The notes: generated from the sequence alone by a model not told the origin. Shown: positions 1 to 13,877, numbered from the stretch's first letter. The stretch: 64,000 bases of DNA from Karalla daura (GCA_029224185.1 CM055191.1:10658036-10722035); one strand, 5' to 3'. A program made the numbers and translations.

Positions 1-1505
1 GGGTGCAGATAGAGGGTGGGACAGGTGGGATTCAACCCACCCAGATTCCAATTAACTTTGATCCGTCCTGCTGACAGCTTTGTCCCACCGAGTTCAAAAA
101 ACCTATCTGCGCCGCTGACTGAAAAGTCATCATTACCATTTCAATAATCCCTTTGTGGGATACTTTTATACTTGTTCTATGGAGACAAATGCAGTCATTA
201 CTCCACTATCCATCTGACAGTTTGAGTGACTCCTGATTTCATCCCCAGCCTAGACAAAACAACAGATTTTAACTTTTCCCTGATAATCTGAAGGACGGAT
301 CGCACCTGAAAGTGTTTCTCTGAGCACATGAAAACAAATTCACTGCAATGCGAAAATACATCACACACATTAATGAAGCAGCAATACAAAACACATAATG
401 AGCTCTTGTAAAAAGGTTGTAACAAGGGAGCATTGTGATGGTCAGACTTCCATTCATCCATTACTTTAGTCACTTTGTATCTAGTGGTGTCGCTAGGGTT
501 AGGCCTGGTGCAGACTGTCTCCAGCAGAAATAGGGCAAAAGCAGGGAATACACCATGGGCAGGTCTCCAGGACATCACAGGACACACACACGCATAAACA
601 TGCCATCATTTATGTAACTCACTCCAAAGGGACAGTTTAGAGTCTCCAGTCAATGTAAACATGCATGGAAAAGAAAACCCACATAGATGCAGGGAGTGGT
701 CCCAATGGGATCAGAAATGGGGACCCACTTAATGTGAAACAGAAGAACAGATTTGTACTTTTTACTTTTGTCTGGTTTTGATGTCTTTGCTAGTAGTGTA
801 ATGTTTTTTTCAGGCCCCAACTGGTCTCGCACTAAAATAAAATTGTTTCACTTCTTTAAATAGTCTCTCTGCATTCTGGCAGAGGAACTGCAATTAAGTG
901 CAGTAACCAGTGTGTTCATGCGACTGTGGAAATCACAGACAGGATAACACGATGGAGGATTCAAGGCATATTAGTCGGAGTTGGGAAGGACACAGAGGAG
1001 GATGAGGCCTCCAGAAGAAAGGCAAGCATGTCACTGAAAAGATCATGAAAAAATCTCCACACATGAGGAATTAAAATGATCGGTTTAAGAGAGAACAGCG
1101 GGCAGATGTCGGCATCCGGGTCGTCCCTGTGGACAAAAGAGTGAAGCTCAATACCCGTCATCTCGGCATCTCCCAGCACTGCTCATAAAAGCCAAAAGAA
1201 CCGTGCAGAGATAAGCCCAGGACTATGGGCCGGAAAATAAAAGCCTTATCTGTGGATTCTATAAAGGCTTCCAGTGATGATATGCTTCAACAATGGCAGA
1301 CACCATGATTGTGTTCATCTTCAATTCAGCATTACCCCCATTAATAACCATAATGAAAAGAGGAGGACAGACAGCTCAATTAGTGACGCTTAAAGTTAAG
1401 GTTTCAAGTTTTATTTGGAGGGAGTCATTACTTTCCAGGCAAGGCACAAAGTCAACATTTCCTCGGCCAGACCTTGAAGTTTCAGTGATAACGGTGATGT
1501 TTCAG
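1..1505. other. Region downstream of pklr; no gene seen
   Basis: I see no exon with splice sites and no recognisable protein here; the open frames are short and lack family resemblance. Positions about 630-735 hold a copy of the dispersed repeat described in the findings. The part nearest pklr is probably its 3' flank. Confidence 0.5.
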
Positions 1506-1511
1506 TTTATT
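1506..1511 (-). terminator. pklr: Poly(A) signal of pklr
   Basis: AATAAA on the minus strand, about 140 nt past the pklr stop codon. A second AATAAA lies at 1410-1415. Which one is used cannot be told from sequence alone. Confidence 0.55.
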
Positions 1512-1651
1512 CACTTTCCTTTTGATTTTGTTTTAATTTGAGGCTGTGGTTTGGTCACATTCAGGTGGAACGAGCAGCTTTAACACCGGTCATCAGGTCA
1601 GGATGTGGGTCAGGTGCGGAGCCAGGAGAGGTCAGGGTGTCAGACCAGATA

Positions 1652-4600
1652 TTACGGGACGCTGACTGCTCTCATAATGTTGGTGTGACCAGACCCGGGG
1701 ATCCAGCCTGTCACTACGATCACCATGTCGCCTGACTTGAAGAATCCTCTGGCTTTCCCTGAGGAGGAGGGAGGCACAGGAGGGCGAGTGAGTAAGACGG
1801 TATCATAGCGCACGGACAAAAAAAAGTCTAAAGGACACGTGCAAACACACACACACACTCGGTGAAACACACACTGACCTATATCCATGCCGAAGTTGAC
1901 CCTGTTGTCCACATCATCGGCCCAGACAGGAGCGGGCAGGGGGTGGAAGAGAACGGGGAAGACGCCTCGTAGCAGCTGCGACTGACGCGCCACCTGAGGG
2001 AGAGGACGCGAAGGGTCAGCAACGATTTCTTTTTTCGAGTTTCAGTGAATTTTTTTTTATTGGTGTAAGAACTTGTGGTTGAATGGAGTATTGATTTTTG
2101 TTCTAATATGCTAACATTGAAGCTATTGTTTCTTCTGAAACATCTGTTTCTCATGCTCATCTGGCAACCACATGTAGGCTTTACACTGATTGACTGTCTC
2201 TCCTGAATGATCACATGATGTCAGGTTAAGTGCTTAAAAGAATTTCCCAAAACTAAGATGTACCAGAAGCAGTGCAGCTAGGGAGTGCAGACACATCCAG
2301 CCTTTTTAAAATGCCATTTCGATATCTGACATTTATACAGTATATGAGAAGAGACGGGATGTGGCCTGCGATGGACTCTTGACCTGTCCAGGGTGTACGT
2401 CCAGCAGACCCCATGACACTGTTAGGTACAAACAAGGTACGATAATGAAGATGTTTCTGGGCATTGGTTGGGAATACGCTGTTGTTATTCATCAAAGTCA
2501 AGGTAAAAATGTTTTTCAATATAGCTCCACATTAAGCTTATACAACCATGAACAACCATTTGAGTCTTTGAACGTCTGACTGTCACATTTGACAGCAATC
2601 TGGGCTTTTTCATTTTCTGATCGCCTCAGAAACTAAAAGCCAGACTTCCAGTACATTTGCTCCTCATAATAGATCTATCAGTATTTCTGGTTAAATGAAA
2701 TATGCACAGTCATGCTACAAAGAGACCTCGACCCTTTTCATTCTATTTCATCAGCTTTTCTCCACAGCTGCTCTGTCAGGCCAAAATGTCACATTTGCAC
2801 ATCCAGAGTGGGCAGAAGATACACTAAAAGCATTATGTGGAGGCTAGCTGCTCATCAGTGCTGTGTTTGAGGTGAACTGACTTGTCACCAGTGACGATGT
2901 GTTATTTTTGTTGTGGTTGTTGACAGATTGACTATGTCACATGTAATAATATATACCAGATACATAATCAAAACTCCTTTGGTGTAAATGTTATACTGTA
3001 TGAATCGCCTCCATATGAAGTTTCTACCATTAATTGTAGTCACAGGAAGGCTGTCATCTCTAATTTAATTTACAGTCCGTAACACAAACTCTGGCTGTGA
3101 AGGAGTAAAGCAGAAAAATACTCCACTAAAAAGAAAATAATCACGCATCACTGTCGCCATTTAGAGCATCAGTCTGTGAGAGTGAAAGCTGTGAGTGGGA
3201 AACGTTTACACGTTTAATTCAGCCAAGACAGAGAAGCTGCAGCTTCTCAGAGAGGGACTGTACCTGAGGGGTCCTGGTGACGGCAATAATTGGACAGCGA
3301 GGACGATACCTGGACAAGAGATGTGCCGCCCTGGAGGAAGAGGGAAAGGACGCTCTGTCACCAACGTTCACTTAAGTTCTGTGAGCCGCATTATTGAGGC
3401 ACAAAGGTGAGTTGAGATGATAACAGATGCATTGTTCCAGTCACCAGAGCAGTTTTAATGTCCCTCGCTAAACACAGTCAGATTTCCACCACTTCATGTG
3501 CCACAGATTAGCATACACGAGGGTCAGGCTGAGCTCTAAGGACGCTGTGACACCCCATTAGAGAGATACTGCTATTCTTTGAGATAGAGATGCCTGCGTC
3601 TTTCAAGGAAAGAGGGAGGTTTTCTGATAGCATTGCTATGGCCTCCCGTGTTCATGGAGACAGCAGACAAAGCTGTCGTCAGAGGTTGGATGAGTTTGAC
3701 CCTGTGGAAAAGTACTGAGCCTTACGGCTGTGCCTGTGTGGTTTCCTATAAGACTATTCCCGCAAGAGTGTAGAGGCAGATTTCAGGGACCCATCGCCAC
3801 AGAGCACATGTTGGTTCTCCCTTCAGTTCTCCTCTCCAAGACACCTCGTACTATGCTTTCTCTAGAATTAAAATCTTAAACAGCTTGAACTCTGTAAACA
3901 TCGTTTGTCTCAAATATATCCTCTCATTTCTTGCACGGTCATGGTTAAGCAGTGATCACACTCTGAATGTGCATGTTCTCATTCAGTGTGGGTAAACTCA
4001 TTAAACATTGATCATCTTTCTCATTGTCTCTTGACAGGATTGCCTCTCTGTTGTGTGTCATGTTCGGTGTCTCGAACATGACAGAAATCAGTAGACAACA
4101 GAAAGCAGCATGTAGGGCAGTGACGATATTTACTCCCTCTGATTTTTATGTCTTTTGTGATGATACTAAGATGGAAATGAGGCTTAGCTAGTTGACTGTG
4201 CGCCCTGTTATAAAGCAATATTTATGTGCTGACATCTGGAACGTCATTTTGCCTGACAAAAGGCAGACCCAGAAAACCTCCAGATGCTAGAATGTATAAT
4301 ATAGATATAGTAAGTAGTTAGCACACCAAGAAAGTCCTGGGTTCACCGAGTGCCTTTAGGTCCTCACAATCCAAAAACATGCATGTTCAGGTTGACTGGA
4401 GACTCTTAACTGAGGCTAGGTGTGAGGCCCAGTCTTGTCTGTCTATCTGTATCTTGGCCCATAATCTTAACATTAATAAGTGACTTTAAGACGTTGTCCT
4501 CAGCAATAAAACAAATGGTGTATTTCCTTAAAAGTCGAACTCCTCCCATCCAGTTTGTTCCCCTACACACCTGCCACTAGTGGTGAGGACTATGATGGCT

Positions 4601-6074
4601 CCAGCGCAGCACTTGAAGGAGGACTCCACGGCTCCGATGGCCGTGACCTCGGTGGGGTCGGAGGAGAGGGGAGTGAGGCGACGCAGCTCCTCAAACAGCT
4701 GCTGGTGGAAGATGGCCGCCTCGGCCTCTCTGCAGATCTGAGACGCAGCGACAGAAGGGAGGATATATGGGAGAAGGGGCGGAGGGGGGTTATCACGGGG
4801 CACTGGCTCAGATTGAACAGAGCGGACATCACACACACACGCACACACACACACACCGAGTGCATCATGGCGACGGACTCCACAGGAAACAGTCCCTTGG
4901 CGGTCTCGCCGGACAACATGACACAGTCGGCTCCGTCCAGCACGGCGTTGGCCACGTCACTGCCCTCCGCCCGGGTGGGCCGCGGGTGGGCCACCATGCT
5001 CTCCAGCATCTGAATACACACATCAAACACGACACATTAGCTTCACAACAGGCTTTTTGACCCTGAACAGAGTGTCTACAACGTATCACAACAGAAGTGA
5101 TAACAGTTTTTTCTCCCAGATGAGTGAGAATAACACAAACGCACAGGCTTCAGGGTCAATATGAGGCGAGGAGATGATAGTTTTGTGGATGGATGGACAG
5201 AGAAGAGAAGAGAAACGAGGGACCGTTTAGACCGAGGCGAGTGTGCGAGGCTTTGTGTGATCATTATTGACATGTCTGAGTATTATGAGTCAATGAGCAC
5301 AGTGGACAGCTGGCAGATGAGAAAGCTCACAGCCACGCCCGAGAGGCTGCATTTTAGTAGGAGCTAAAGAAGCTGCTGTTGATGCTGCTGTTGCTGCTGT
5401 GCGCATGTATGAGTGTGCATGTGTTAGTGTGTGTGTGTGTGTGTGTGCACATGCTTGTTGTCTGTGGGCTTTGGTCTCGTGTAACAAACCTGCTGTAACG
5501 CTGTCACTCTGAGTCAGGAGCTGCAGCATAAACAAGACACAGCTCTGTGACTCAATATGGCTGCAGGAGAGTTCATGTATATGCATGTGTGTGTGTGTGT
5601 GGGTGTGGGTGTGGGGGTGTGTTTTAAGAGAGAGGGAGTGTGAAAGAGGAAATGTGTGTGTGTGTGCCTTTTGAGGATGAATTTGTTGGACGTGTCTATG
5701 TGTGTGTGTGTGAGTGCATTATGTATGAGTGCAAGGTTAATGTGTGCCTGCTGGAATTAAGTGTTACTTCACCTGGACCCATTTGGCACCATGTTGGATC
5801 GCACTGCAGTTTAAACATTACAACACACACACACACACACACAAAACAGAGAAAAGCATTGTGCATTTTATCATCTCTGCATGTGGGCGTTTGTGTACGC
5901 ACTCGTCCCTGACCTGCGTGGCACAAATGACGGGCTTGCCGGCAGAGTTGCAGCGTCCAATCATCATCTTCTGGGCGATGAAAACTTTCTCGGCCGGGAT
6001 CTCGATCCCCAGGTCGCCCCTGGCAACCATCACGCCGTCACTCTCAGCCAGGATCTCCTCAAAACTGACAGACA

Positions 6075-6136
<62 letters not shown>

Positions 6137-9100
6137 TATGAAGGAAGGGGGCGGGAGGGTAGCATGAGGAAGATGCAAGAGTTTGGGGTCATATTGAAGG
6201 AAGAAGGAGGATGAACAGGCAGAGAAGAGACGACTGGAAATAATACTGTTTGTGTCCGAACACGTCCAGGACGCATTCAAATGAAGGTGCAGAGCTGCAC
6301 AACTCTGTTTATATTTTACTCTGGAGTAAAATATTCAAGATCGTACTGCACCATGATCTGAATTCACAACTGCTGCTGTTTTTCCTGAATATCATATATA
6401 TATTTTCTGTGTGTACTTTACATATATCCAACTCTCGGTCTAACACAGAGGAAATCAAATTAAGTGACGTGGGAGAGGAGGGGCAGGAGCATTTGGCAAA
6501 CATGCAGATTTTCGTAAACTGCAATAACTGCCTTGCAGCTGTGTCTGTTTGTGTAGATATTAGTAAACGGAGAGAAAGAGATAGAGACAGAAAGCTCAAG
6601 GGCATGTAAAATGGGACTCCACCGCCTGCCAAATGTTAACACACAGCGTGATTATCATGCTAAATTCCATCTTTTAGATCCAATCTAGAAAATCCCTCTT
6701 AAATCAACGCCATAGTGACAGGCCTGCCAGCTGCATGTGATGGCCGGGCACAATTGATGGAGGTGCGAGAGCTTCGATATAAATTATGTCACATGCATTA
6801 ACTGGCAGTTTAAACTCAGTCACACAATCACGCAGATAACTTATCACAGATGTGTAAAGTCCAGAGCTGACATCTGTCCATCCATCACTGACAGCTGGCT
6901 GTCCACTGGAGCCGGTGGATTTATAAGTCCTGTCATAGCCTCATTAAGATGTTCTCACTGCCTGCGGCTACTGTACGGCTCAGAATAGCTCTGCCTTCGT
7001 GGCTTTATTTATAGTGTTGACTCCACTCACTTTTGCACCCCTTGTCGGCTCTCCACCTTGCTGATCACTTTGATGCTTCGCCCGTGCGCCCCCAGAACTC
7101 GCCGCACGTCTTTGACGTCCTGGGCGGAGCGGATGAAGCTGGCAAATATGATGTCCACGCCCTGGGCCACCCCGAACCTCAGGTCGGCCTCGTCCCGCTC
7201 GCTGACCGCCTGCAGGCCGATCAGGTCGCAGCCGGGCAGGTTCACGCCTTTACGGCTGCACAGGATGCCGCCGGACTCCACCACCGTATCCACCCAGTCC
7301 GGACCTGCAGAGGAGGAAGGAGAGGGGGGGAAAAAAGGAATTTATCCTATTGAATTTGCAATTTGTAGTTCCAAAACTAGGAGTTGAATTGGAAGAGGGA
7401 CTCTTGATAAACCTACACAGTGTTTTATGTGAGTAAGCTTCAACCTGTGTGATTATTTTAGCGTTTGTTTTTCTTAACTGCTATCTTAATCAAGTCTCCT
7501 ATGAAGAATAAATCTGTAACCTCAATAAGACTAACCTGGTTAAATAAAAGCCAAATAAATAAGTTGCTGCTTTAGGCACAAGCTTTAGTTCAAAATTTAC
7601 TGGAGGAGAGTAATCTGGGATCCATGTTATCTGGGATTTCTCAAGATAAAACTGTCATTTTCAGTCCCAGATTGTAGAGTGAGCCACTAATTACAGCCTC
7701 AGATCTGATCCAGAGCACACTGGAGCGACAATGGTGCGGTGGCAGATTTGGTTGAGAGTCTGAGGGACTCCAGGGAAACCATCTTTTCATGAAGAGCTTA
7801 TTCAGCAAGACAAGATTAGAGAAATGCCATTCAGGATGACACACAGGGACGATCATTATGTGGCTGCTCTTTTGTGCATTAATACAAAGATGAGGTGTGT
7901 GAAAAAGAGAAATGGGACATTTGTGTGGCCGAACTAACAAGCATGGGGTGTTGTCTTGTTACAGCTTTGTTTGGTGAATGTGTTTTACCAGTTTCCAGGA
8001 CTTTGAGCCCAATGAGACCGTCGTCTATGTAGATCTTTCCTCCCTTCTCCAGGACCTTGGGCAGGTTGGGATAGTCCACCCAGATTGTCTGGTTGTCTGT
8101 CTTATCTTGGTCACACTCTGCTGTCACCACACGGATGTGGGAGCCTTTTACCAGCTCCACCTCCTCCTCCACCTTCTGCACAGACACACAAGCACACACA
8201 GTGTGATAAGAAAGTAGCTCTGCCTTTAAATAAAGGCATTATTATCTGCCCTCCATCAATGCATTTTTAAAAGCAAAGGGCACTCATTGCGAGGGCTTAG
8301 TAATGGCTCAATGAAGTAATTGTCTGAGGAAAATATTGAACCAAACAGTGTTTTTAGGTTAGCATTGCTTTCCTTAAGTGCATGGAAAGTGTCATGACTC
8401 ATGTATCACCGCTAACTGTTTCAATTAATTGTCTCACAAAGAGAAACCTGGGGTACAATCACTGAGTGCTCTCTGGGCAGTGTTTCGCTCCCAGACTCAC
8501 AAAATGTCCTGCATGCTGTTGATCATGAGCGTAGGAGCCAACGCGCTCGTACAATCTGATGAGAGATCTGTTAAGTCGTTATTCATGGTCCTCATTCTCA
8601 CTAAATATGGAGGGAGTCTTGTCTGATGTGTAAGACTTTGCAATATGGCAAACCTCCAGCTACAGAAGCTGTCTGCAGCAGTGTGTCTGCAGGCAGCGCT
8701 CAGGCAGCAGCAGCAGCAACAACAACAACAGGCATCAAATATTTGGGTTTCCTCGTCCTGAGAGAGAATCTTTCTCTGTTTACTTTTGCAAAAGCGCAGC
8801 TGCTGTTATCCGAAAACCTGAGTCACTGAGCTCCTTATGCTGCCTGCGTCAAAGCCGAGCTTCGGGAGCACTGTGCTTTTCTTGAATTATTGTGACTCCA
8901 TGTTTCTGTCAATTCATATAGGAGGTCTTTTGTGCCTCGGTTGCTGAAATGACTAAAATCTTAAAACCATCGCCTGTTTATGTCTTGTATCTTAATATAA
9001 AATGTCATCTTCAATATGCAAGACAAAGAAGTAAAAGCTGGCGAATAAGCAAGAAAGAAAACACAGCGTATACGGAAAATACAATCATGTGTGGTTACAA

Positions 9101-9383
9101 TTGTTTTACACTTGTCAGTAAATCTGTTTTATCCTCAAATCGAGCTGCTGTGCAGACAGCAAGCGAGAACCAGTGTGCGGCTCCAGCGTCTTGCTGGGAA
9201 ATTTCTTAGCTAATCAAGACGTGGAGAGGTTTCCAACAGCTCCGAGTTATTTCCCCAGCAAAGCAGACGGCGTGCAACAGCAGCGACAGAGAGAAGCAGC
9301 ACAATGACACGATGATGATGAAGAAGCGAAAGGAGACAACGAATCAAAGCCGTCGACATGTTTCCACTGTCTCTTACACCCGG

Positions 9384-9445
<62 letters not shown>

Positions 9446-9700
9446 ATGCCTGCATGGTTGATCAGCTCTGGACTGGCTGATAGATGAAACGTGACATATT
9501 TACCCCTTTCACTAATCCCGTGCGGATCTCTGGACCCTTCGTATCCAAGGCGATGGCAACAGGCCGGTAGTACAGGCGGTCAGAGGTCACCGTCTCCACC
9601 GCCTCTCGGATGTTTTTGATGGTTTCGCCGTGGTACTGTCAGACAAAGGGAGGGAGGCAGGCGGAGGGACGATCAATAGGAGACCGAAGGGAAGGCTAAA

Positions 9701-9744
<44 letters not shown>

Positions 9745-12700
9745 GTCTCAAAATGGTGAGAGGGTGTACACAGAGAAACATGTATGCTGCTCATACTTCG
9801 TGGGAGCCGTGAGAGAAATTTAGACGAGCGATGTTCATCCCAGCCTTCACCATCTCCTGGAGCTTGGGGATTGATCGGGAAGCAGGACCTGAAGAAAGAA
9901 ATGATCATAAACTCCATTCATACAGAAACTTGATTAACGATGTTATAAATGACAGAATAGTATAGAGTAGAATGCGCCCTTATTCTTCCCACAATGGGGA
10001 AATAAACAAAATCATCTAAGTTATATTTAACATAACCCTAACCTAACCCTGCCATAACTGTAATTTTAAACCCCAACCCTATCTCAGCCCCTAAACCTGA
10101 AATCCTACCCCTACACTGATTTTACCCAATACGTCTGCTATGGCTGTAGTTTCAAGATGGTGGACTGTCCCTGTGCTTCTCTAAATGTATAAACAAATCC
10201 AAAATGTATCACGTACAAGAATCCATCATGATTAGCGCAGGTTATAATACCCTAATGATAACTAACAACAAAAATATCCGTCCATGTCCCTTTAAGAATT
10301 ACTAAAATTAAGTGTTGTGGGTCCTTTATTCATTTGTACTCATATCAATAAGTTTTCTGGAATATTGGGCTCTTTTGTGCATTTCCTGACATACCAGTGC
10401 TATATTCTTTGATGAGCAAAGCGAGCTGACTTTTGAAAGTGACCATTTAAAAGCCCATTATGAAAAACAACCAATTAACTCTGCATTTCGGCAGGGTCTA
10501 AACATGATACCTGACAGTGCCAGAGGAATAAAGCAACAATTTGTATATTGTGTTTCTTTCTGATCCTTTTCTCTGTTTCCCGGGCAGAAGTAGAGCAGAG
10601 TGAGCTGCGCCGGGAGCAGCCAAGAGTCACACTCTGCCAAGTCGCTGCAGGCCGCCCTGGCACCGGGAGCCCACCGCCAGCGCAGACAGACGCCGGTTGC
10701 CAGAAAACAAACTTGAAACCGCGACCGCCCGTCTGCGGCTGCCGCGCCTGCGCACTCACCGATGGTGCAGATTATGCTGGTGTTGCGCGCTGTGATTGGC
10801 TCCTGGTCGATGTTGAGCAGACAGAGGTGCTCCAGGAAGGTGTCAGCCATGCTGGCATCCAGCTGCTGCCTCTGGATGAAGGAGTCCGGCAGTGTCATCA
10901 CGTCTGAGTAGCGCCTGATGCGAGCTGCGGCGACAGGGGAAACGCTTGTCAACGAGGGGGGAGGAGGGGGGCGGGGGGGGCAAAGCGGTCGCGAAAAGTC
11001 CACAGTCGACTCGACTCCACCTGCGAATACAAATCGCCTAAATGCCTCACAGGGTGTGAGGAGAATGTGCAGTTCCTGTGGTTCCTCTGCATTAGCAGAG
11101 ATGTAAATGCTAGATTGTGACCTTACAGCCGAGCAGACATTAGCCTCAGTGAACAGGGGTCACACTGAATTATAACCCGGCATTCTGCTGTCATTCCAGT
11201 CGCTGGTATGGAAAGGGAATGAAACGCTATTCTTGGACCGGCAACAAAACGCGACTTGACGGGAAACAGGAGAGCTGTTATTATTGCCACACAGAGGAAA
11301 CACAAAGGTCTGCACGATGACATTTGTAACAGAGCGCGCCGCACATCCAGCAGTTCCCCGAGTCTATCTTTTACATTGCAGCGAAGACGGAAAATAACAT
11401 AATTTCACATGCACTGTAATCAAACATCACCCTTCACTGGGGTAGGAAGTTAAAACAAACACAGGAGATATTCAATCTCAAACCAGTTCTTGTGGTTGCA
11501 CAGTGTGTACGTGTCGAGCTCCACGCTCCCAGAAGCTTCATATATTATTTACAGTGTCAACAAATCCAGACAAACAGGTGTGAAAACAACAATAGGTCTA
11601 ACGGTTGCAATCATCATTTGCGATTATTGGTTGTTATTTTCTTTACGTATCTTTTTTTCCCTAGCTCAGCAAGGTGCCTTATTCTCTTATGAAGCTGTTA
11701 TCGCTGAAGTGTCGGCAAACAGCTTATTAAACATCCAGAAAGCTGCAGAGCGGCAAAGCGCTCCCATTGTCTCTCTGAAGTCTGGGGGCTCGACAGGTGC
11801 CAGGCAGTCGGTTTATTTATCTCAGCACATCACAGCTTCCTGCTGCTGCCGGGAATGAAGCTACAGTATGGGAGCAGGGAGAGACAACCAAAACATGCAA
11901 GTCTGCGGGCTGTGAAACGGAGGTGAGATGTGCGTGTTGATCGGTTGACTCAAGGACTAAAAGGTTTGATTAAAGCAGATTTAGAATAAAACCATTCAGA
12001 TATCAGATCAGATTTTCTCTCAATTATTGTTGAATTTCTAATAATAATAACCACGAGTGCAGGGTTTATGGTGCAGGTATTGGTTGTCATCTATATGGGG
12101 CATATTTAGTGTAACAACAAATTCCAGTCAGACTGAGGGCTTTTCTAGGATTTGCATCTTCTCCCTGTGTCTGTGCAAGTTTTCAGGAGGTGCTATATGG
12201 TTTCCTCCCTCAGTCCAAAAACATGCGTGTTCATGCTGCCTGGAGACTCTAAATTGCCCCTAGGTGTGAGTGTGAGTGTGACTGGAGAGTGTGTGTGTCC
12301 TCTAATGGACTGTCCGGGGTGTATTCCCTCCCATGTGCACTTGAGATAGGCAACAGCTGTAGCATTGCTATGGTACAGATAAGATAATGGATGGACGGGT
12401 ATTGCATATGGGAGTAAAGCGATTTCTGCTCCTGAATCTGATCCTCCTGAACCTTTTTTCCAGGAAAACTCAAGACAAGCAAAATTCGTCTCAGGTTTCT
12501 CTTCTTAAAAGCTTAAACCTGCAGCTCAGACTGGGATGACAGCGGCCTTTCAACTCCATCTCCCAGACACTCCACCTGCCACTGCCACTGCATAAAAACG
12601 CAGAAACAATGCACCGCGTGCATCTCATGTAAAACAATGCACTCCACCTGGCTTTGAACCAACACAATAGCATCCGCATTAAAAGATGCCAGCGTCAGTC

Positions 12701-13877
12701 AGGCCTGCGATTCCTCGTCTCCACGGGGGAGCGGAGAGTAAAGACCGGCGAGGAGCGAATCTGAGTGACAAGGTCACTGCAAACGGCACAACGGGGGTGA
12801 GGAGGTGAGGATGAGCAGGCGACGGAGGAGGGGGAGGAGGTGAAGACTGGGGAGGGAGGGCTTCTATAGCTAAACCATGAGAAAATCCTTGAAAATCTGT
12901 CCACATATTTGTTTGGTAATCTGCTATTTATGCACGGCGTGCCGGTGTTAAGACCTTCTTAATTAAGATATTCTAATCAGAATCATGTTTGCATTGGTGT
13001 TTAATTGGTTTAAAGCCCTCTGCGCTGAACACACATGCAGCCACAGCGGCAGCGAGAGACAAAGCTTGAGGAAACTCCCAGATGGAAAGCGGTGACTGGA
13101 GGTTTTTGCAGGATAACCTGAGCCGCTACAGCTCCTCCATCCCGGGGATGCGATGGCTGTCAGTGCGTCCTCTCTCCTCCTTTTTCCTGTCTTTTTCCTC
13201 TCTCTCTCTCTCCCTCCACCTCCCTGTGACCCAGTTCTGCCGCACTGCTGCACACATCATTACGTGTCCCACTGCGATCCTTCCCTGACACTTCCCACAG
13301 TGTACACATGGAAACACTCACGCACACACACACACACACATACACACACACACGTGTGCCTACATGCAGGTACCTGTTACTGGAAGTCCGGCTATAAATA
13401 AAGCAGACTTTAGATCAATGAGAGTTGCAAAATGTCACTCGATGCGGGGACTGATAAGAGGGGTGAGGCCTGGTCCTAACAGGAACAACCTGTTTGCACG
13501 GGGTCACATTCCTGAACTGCAGCAGGTCACTCTGTGTGTGTGTGTGTGTGTATGTGTGTGTGTGTGTGTGTGTGGAATCGATCTATGCACGGATGTTTGT
13601 GTAAGTATGACAGTGCACTAGGGTTCAGGTGCATTTCAGAAAGACGATATTGGGAAATAAATGATTAGCTCTAATTGAGCTGATCTGCACACCAGGCGTT
13701 TTTGCTCAGCCAGCTTAACTTAACAACAGGTAAATCAGTCACCAAAAGCTCGTCATAAGATTTTTTTCTTTTTAAACCATTGGTCTCAGGTTAAATTATT
13801 ACACAGAAAACCTCCACACACAGTGCATTAGAATTGAAGCAGCTTTTTCACTTACCTGCTAAATCCATTTTTTTCAT
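1652..13877 (-). CDS. pklr: Pyruvate kinase, liver/red-cell type (12 coding exons)
   Basis: Catalyses phosphoenolpyruvate + ADP to pyruvate + ATP, the last step of glycolysis, in the cytosol as a tetramer. Coding exons, in order: 13877-13856, 10924-10760, 9888-9797, 9635-9504, 8175-7989, 7304-7031, 6064-5914, 5009-4857, 4737-4571, 3330-3264, 1993-1879, 1758-1652. They total 1632 nt, or 543 residues, which is the length I recall for mammalian L-type PK. Visible motifs: NFSHGSHE (about 86-93), catalytic Lys in VISKVES, VARGDLGIEIPAEKV, MLSGETAKG and the C-terminal TGWIPGSGHTNIMR that belongs to the effector (FBP) site. RRYS near residue 14 matches the PKA site RRxS that marks PKLR rather than PKM. 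The start exon was chosen by its strong GTAAGT donor and matching phase 1; a second in-frame ATG at 13868 would shorten the protein by three residues. Exon sizes 92, 132, 187, 151, 153 and 167 match the family; the usual 182-nt exon is split 67+115. Confidence 0.94.
1994..3263 (-). other. pklr: Extra intron inside the canonical 182-nt pklr exon
   Basis: Donor CCTCAG|GTACAG and acceptor CCCTCAG|GTGGCG, phase 0, falling between Gln470 and Val471. The two flanking exons add up to exactly 182 nt, the size of the single exon in mammalian PK genes as I recall it. The intron carries no recognised gene. A dispersed-repeat fragment with the text CTGTCCAGGGTGTAC lies near 2386. Confidence 0.85.
6070..6134. 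repeat. (GA)n microsatellite at the acceptor of pklr exon 7
   Basis: Nearly pure GA on the plus strand. Read on the gene strand it is the CT-rich polypyrimidine tract before the acceptor CTGTCAG at 6065. Confidence 0.85.
9385..9444. repeat. (TG)30 microsatellite in a pklr intron
   Basis: Sixty uninterrupted nucleotides of TG in the intron between pklr exons 4 and 5. A second tract, about 39 nt, lies at 9702-9740 in the preceding intron. Confidence 0.95.

Noticed and set aside
4555..5060. Plus-strand open frames opposite pklr exons 8 and 9
   Set aside because: GC-rich antisense shadows of conserved coding exons; no splice logic or family match.
10025..10085. Telomere-like text (CCCTAACCTAACCCTG)
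   Set aside because: Only a few degenerate units inside a pklr intron; not a telomeric array.
10458..11003. A 181-residue minus-strand open frame containing the pklr N-terminal segment
   Set aside because: It reads through the GTGAGT donor of pklr exon 2 into intron; only 10924-10760 is coding, and the true start is the exon at 13877-13856.
1652..13877. Assignment of the kinase as pkm
   Set aside because: Only one version of the 167-nt exon is present, with no mutually exclusive M1/M2 pair, and the RRxS motif and LEHLCLL text are PKLR-like.
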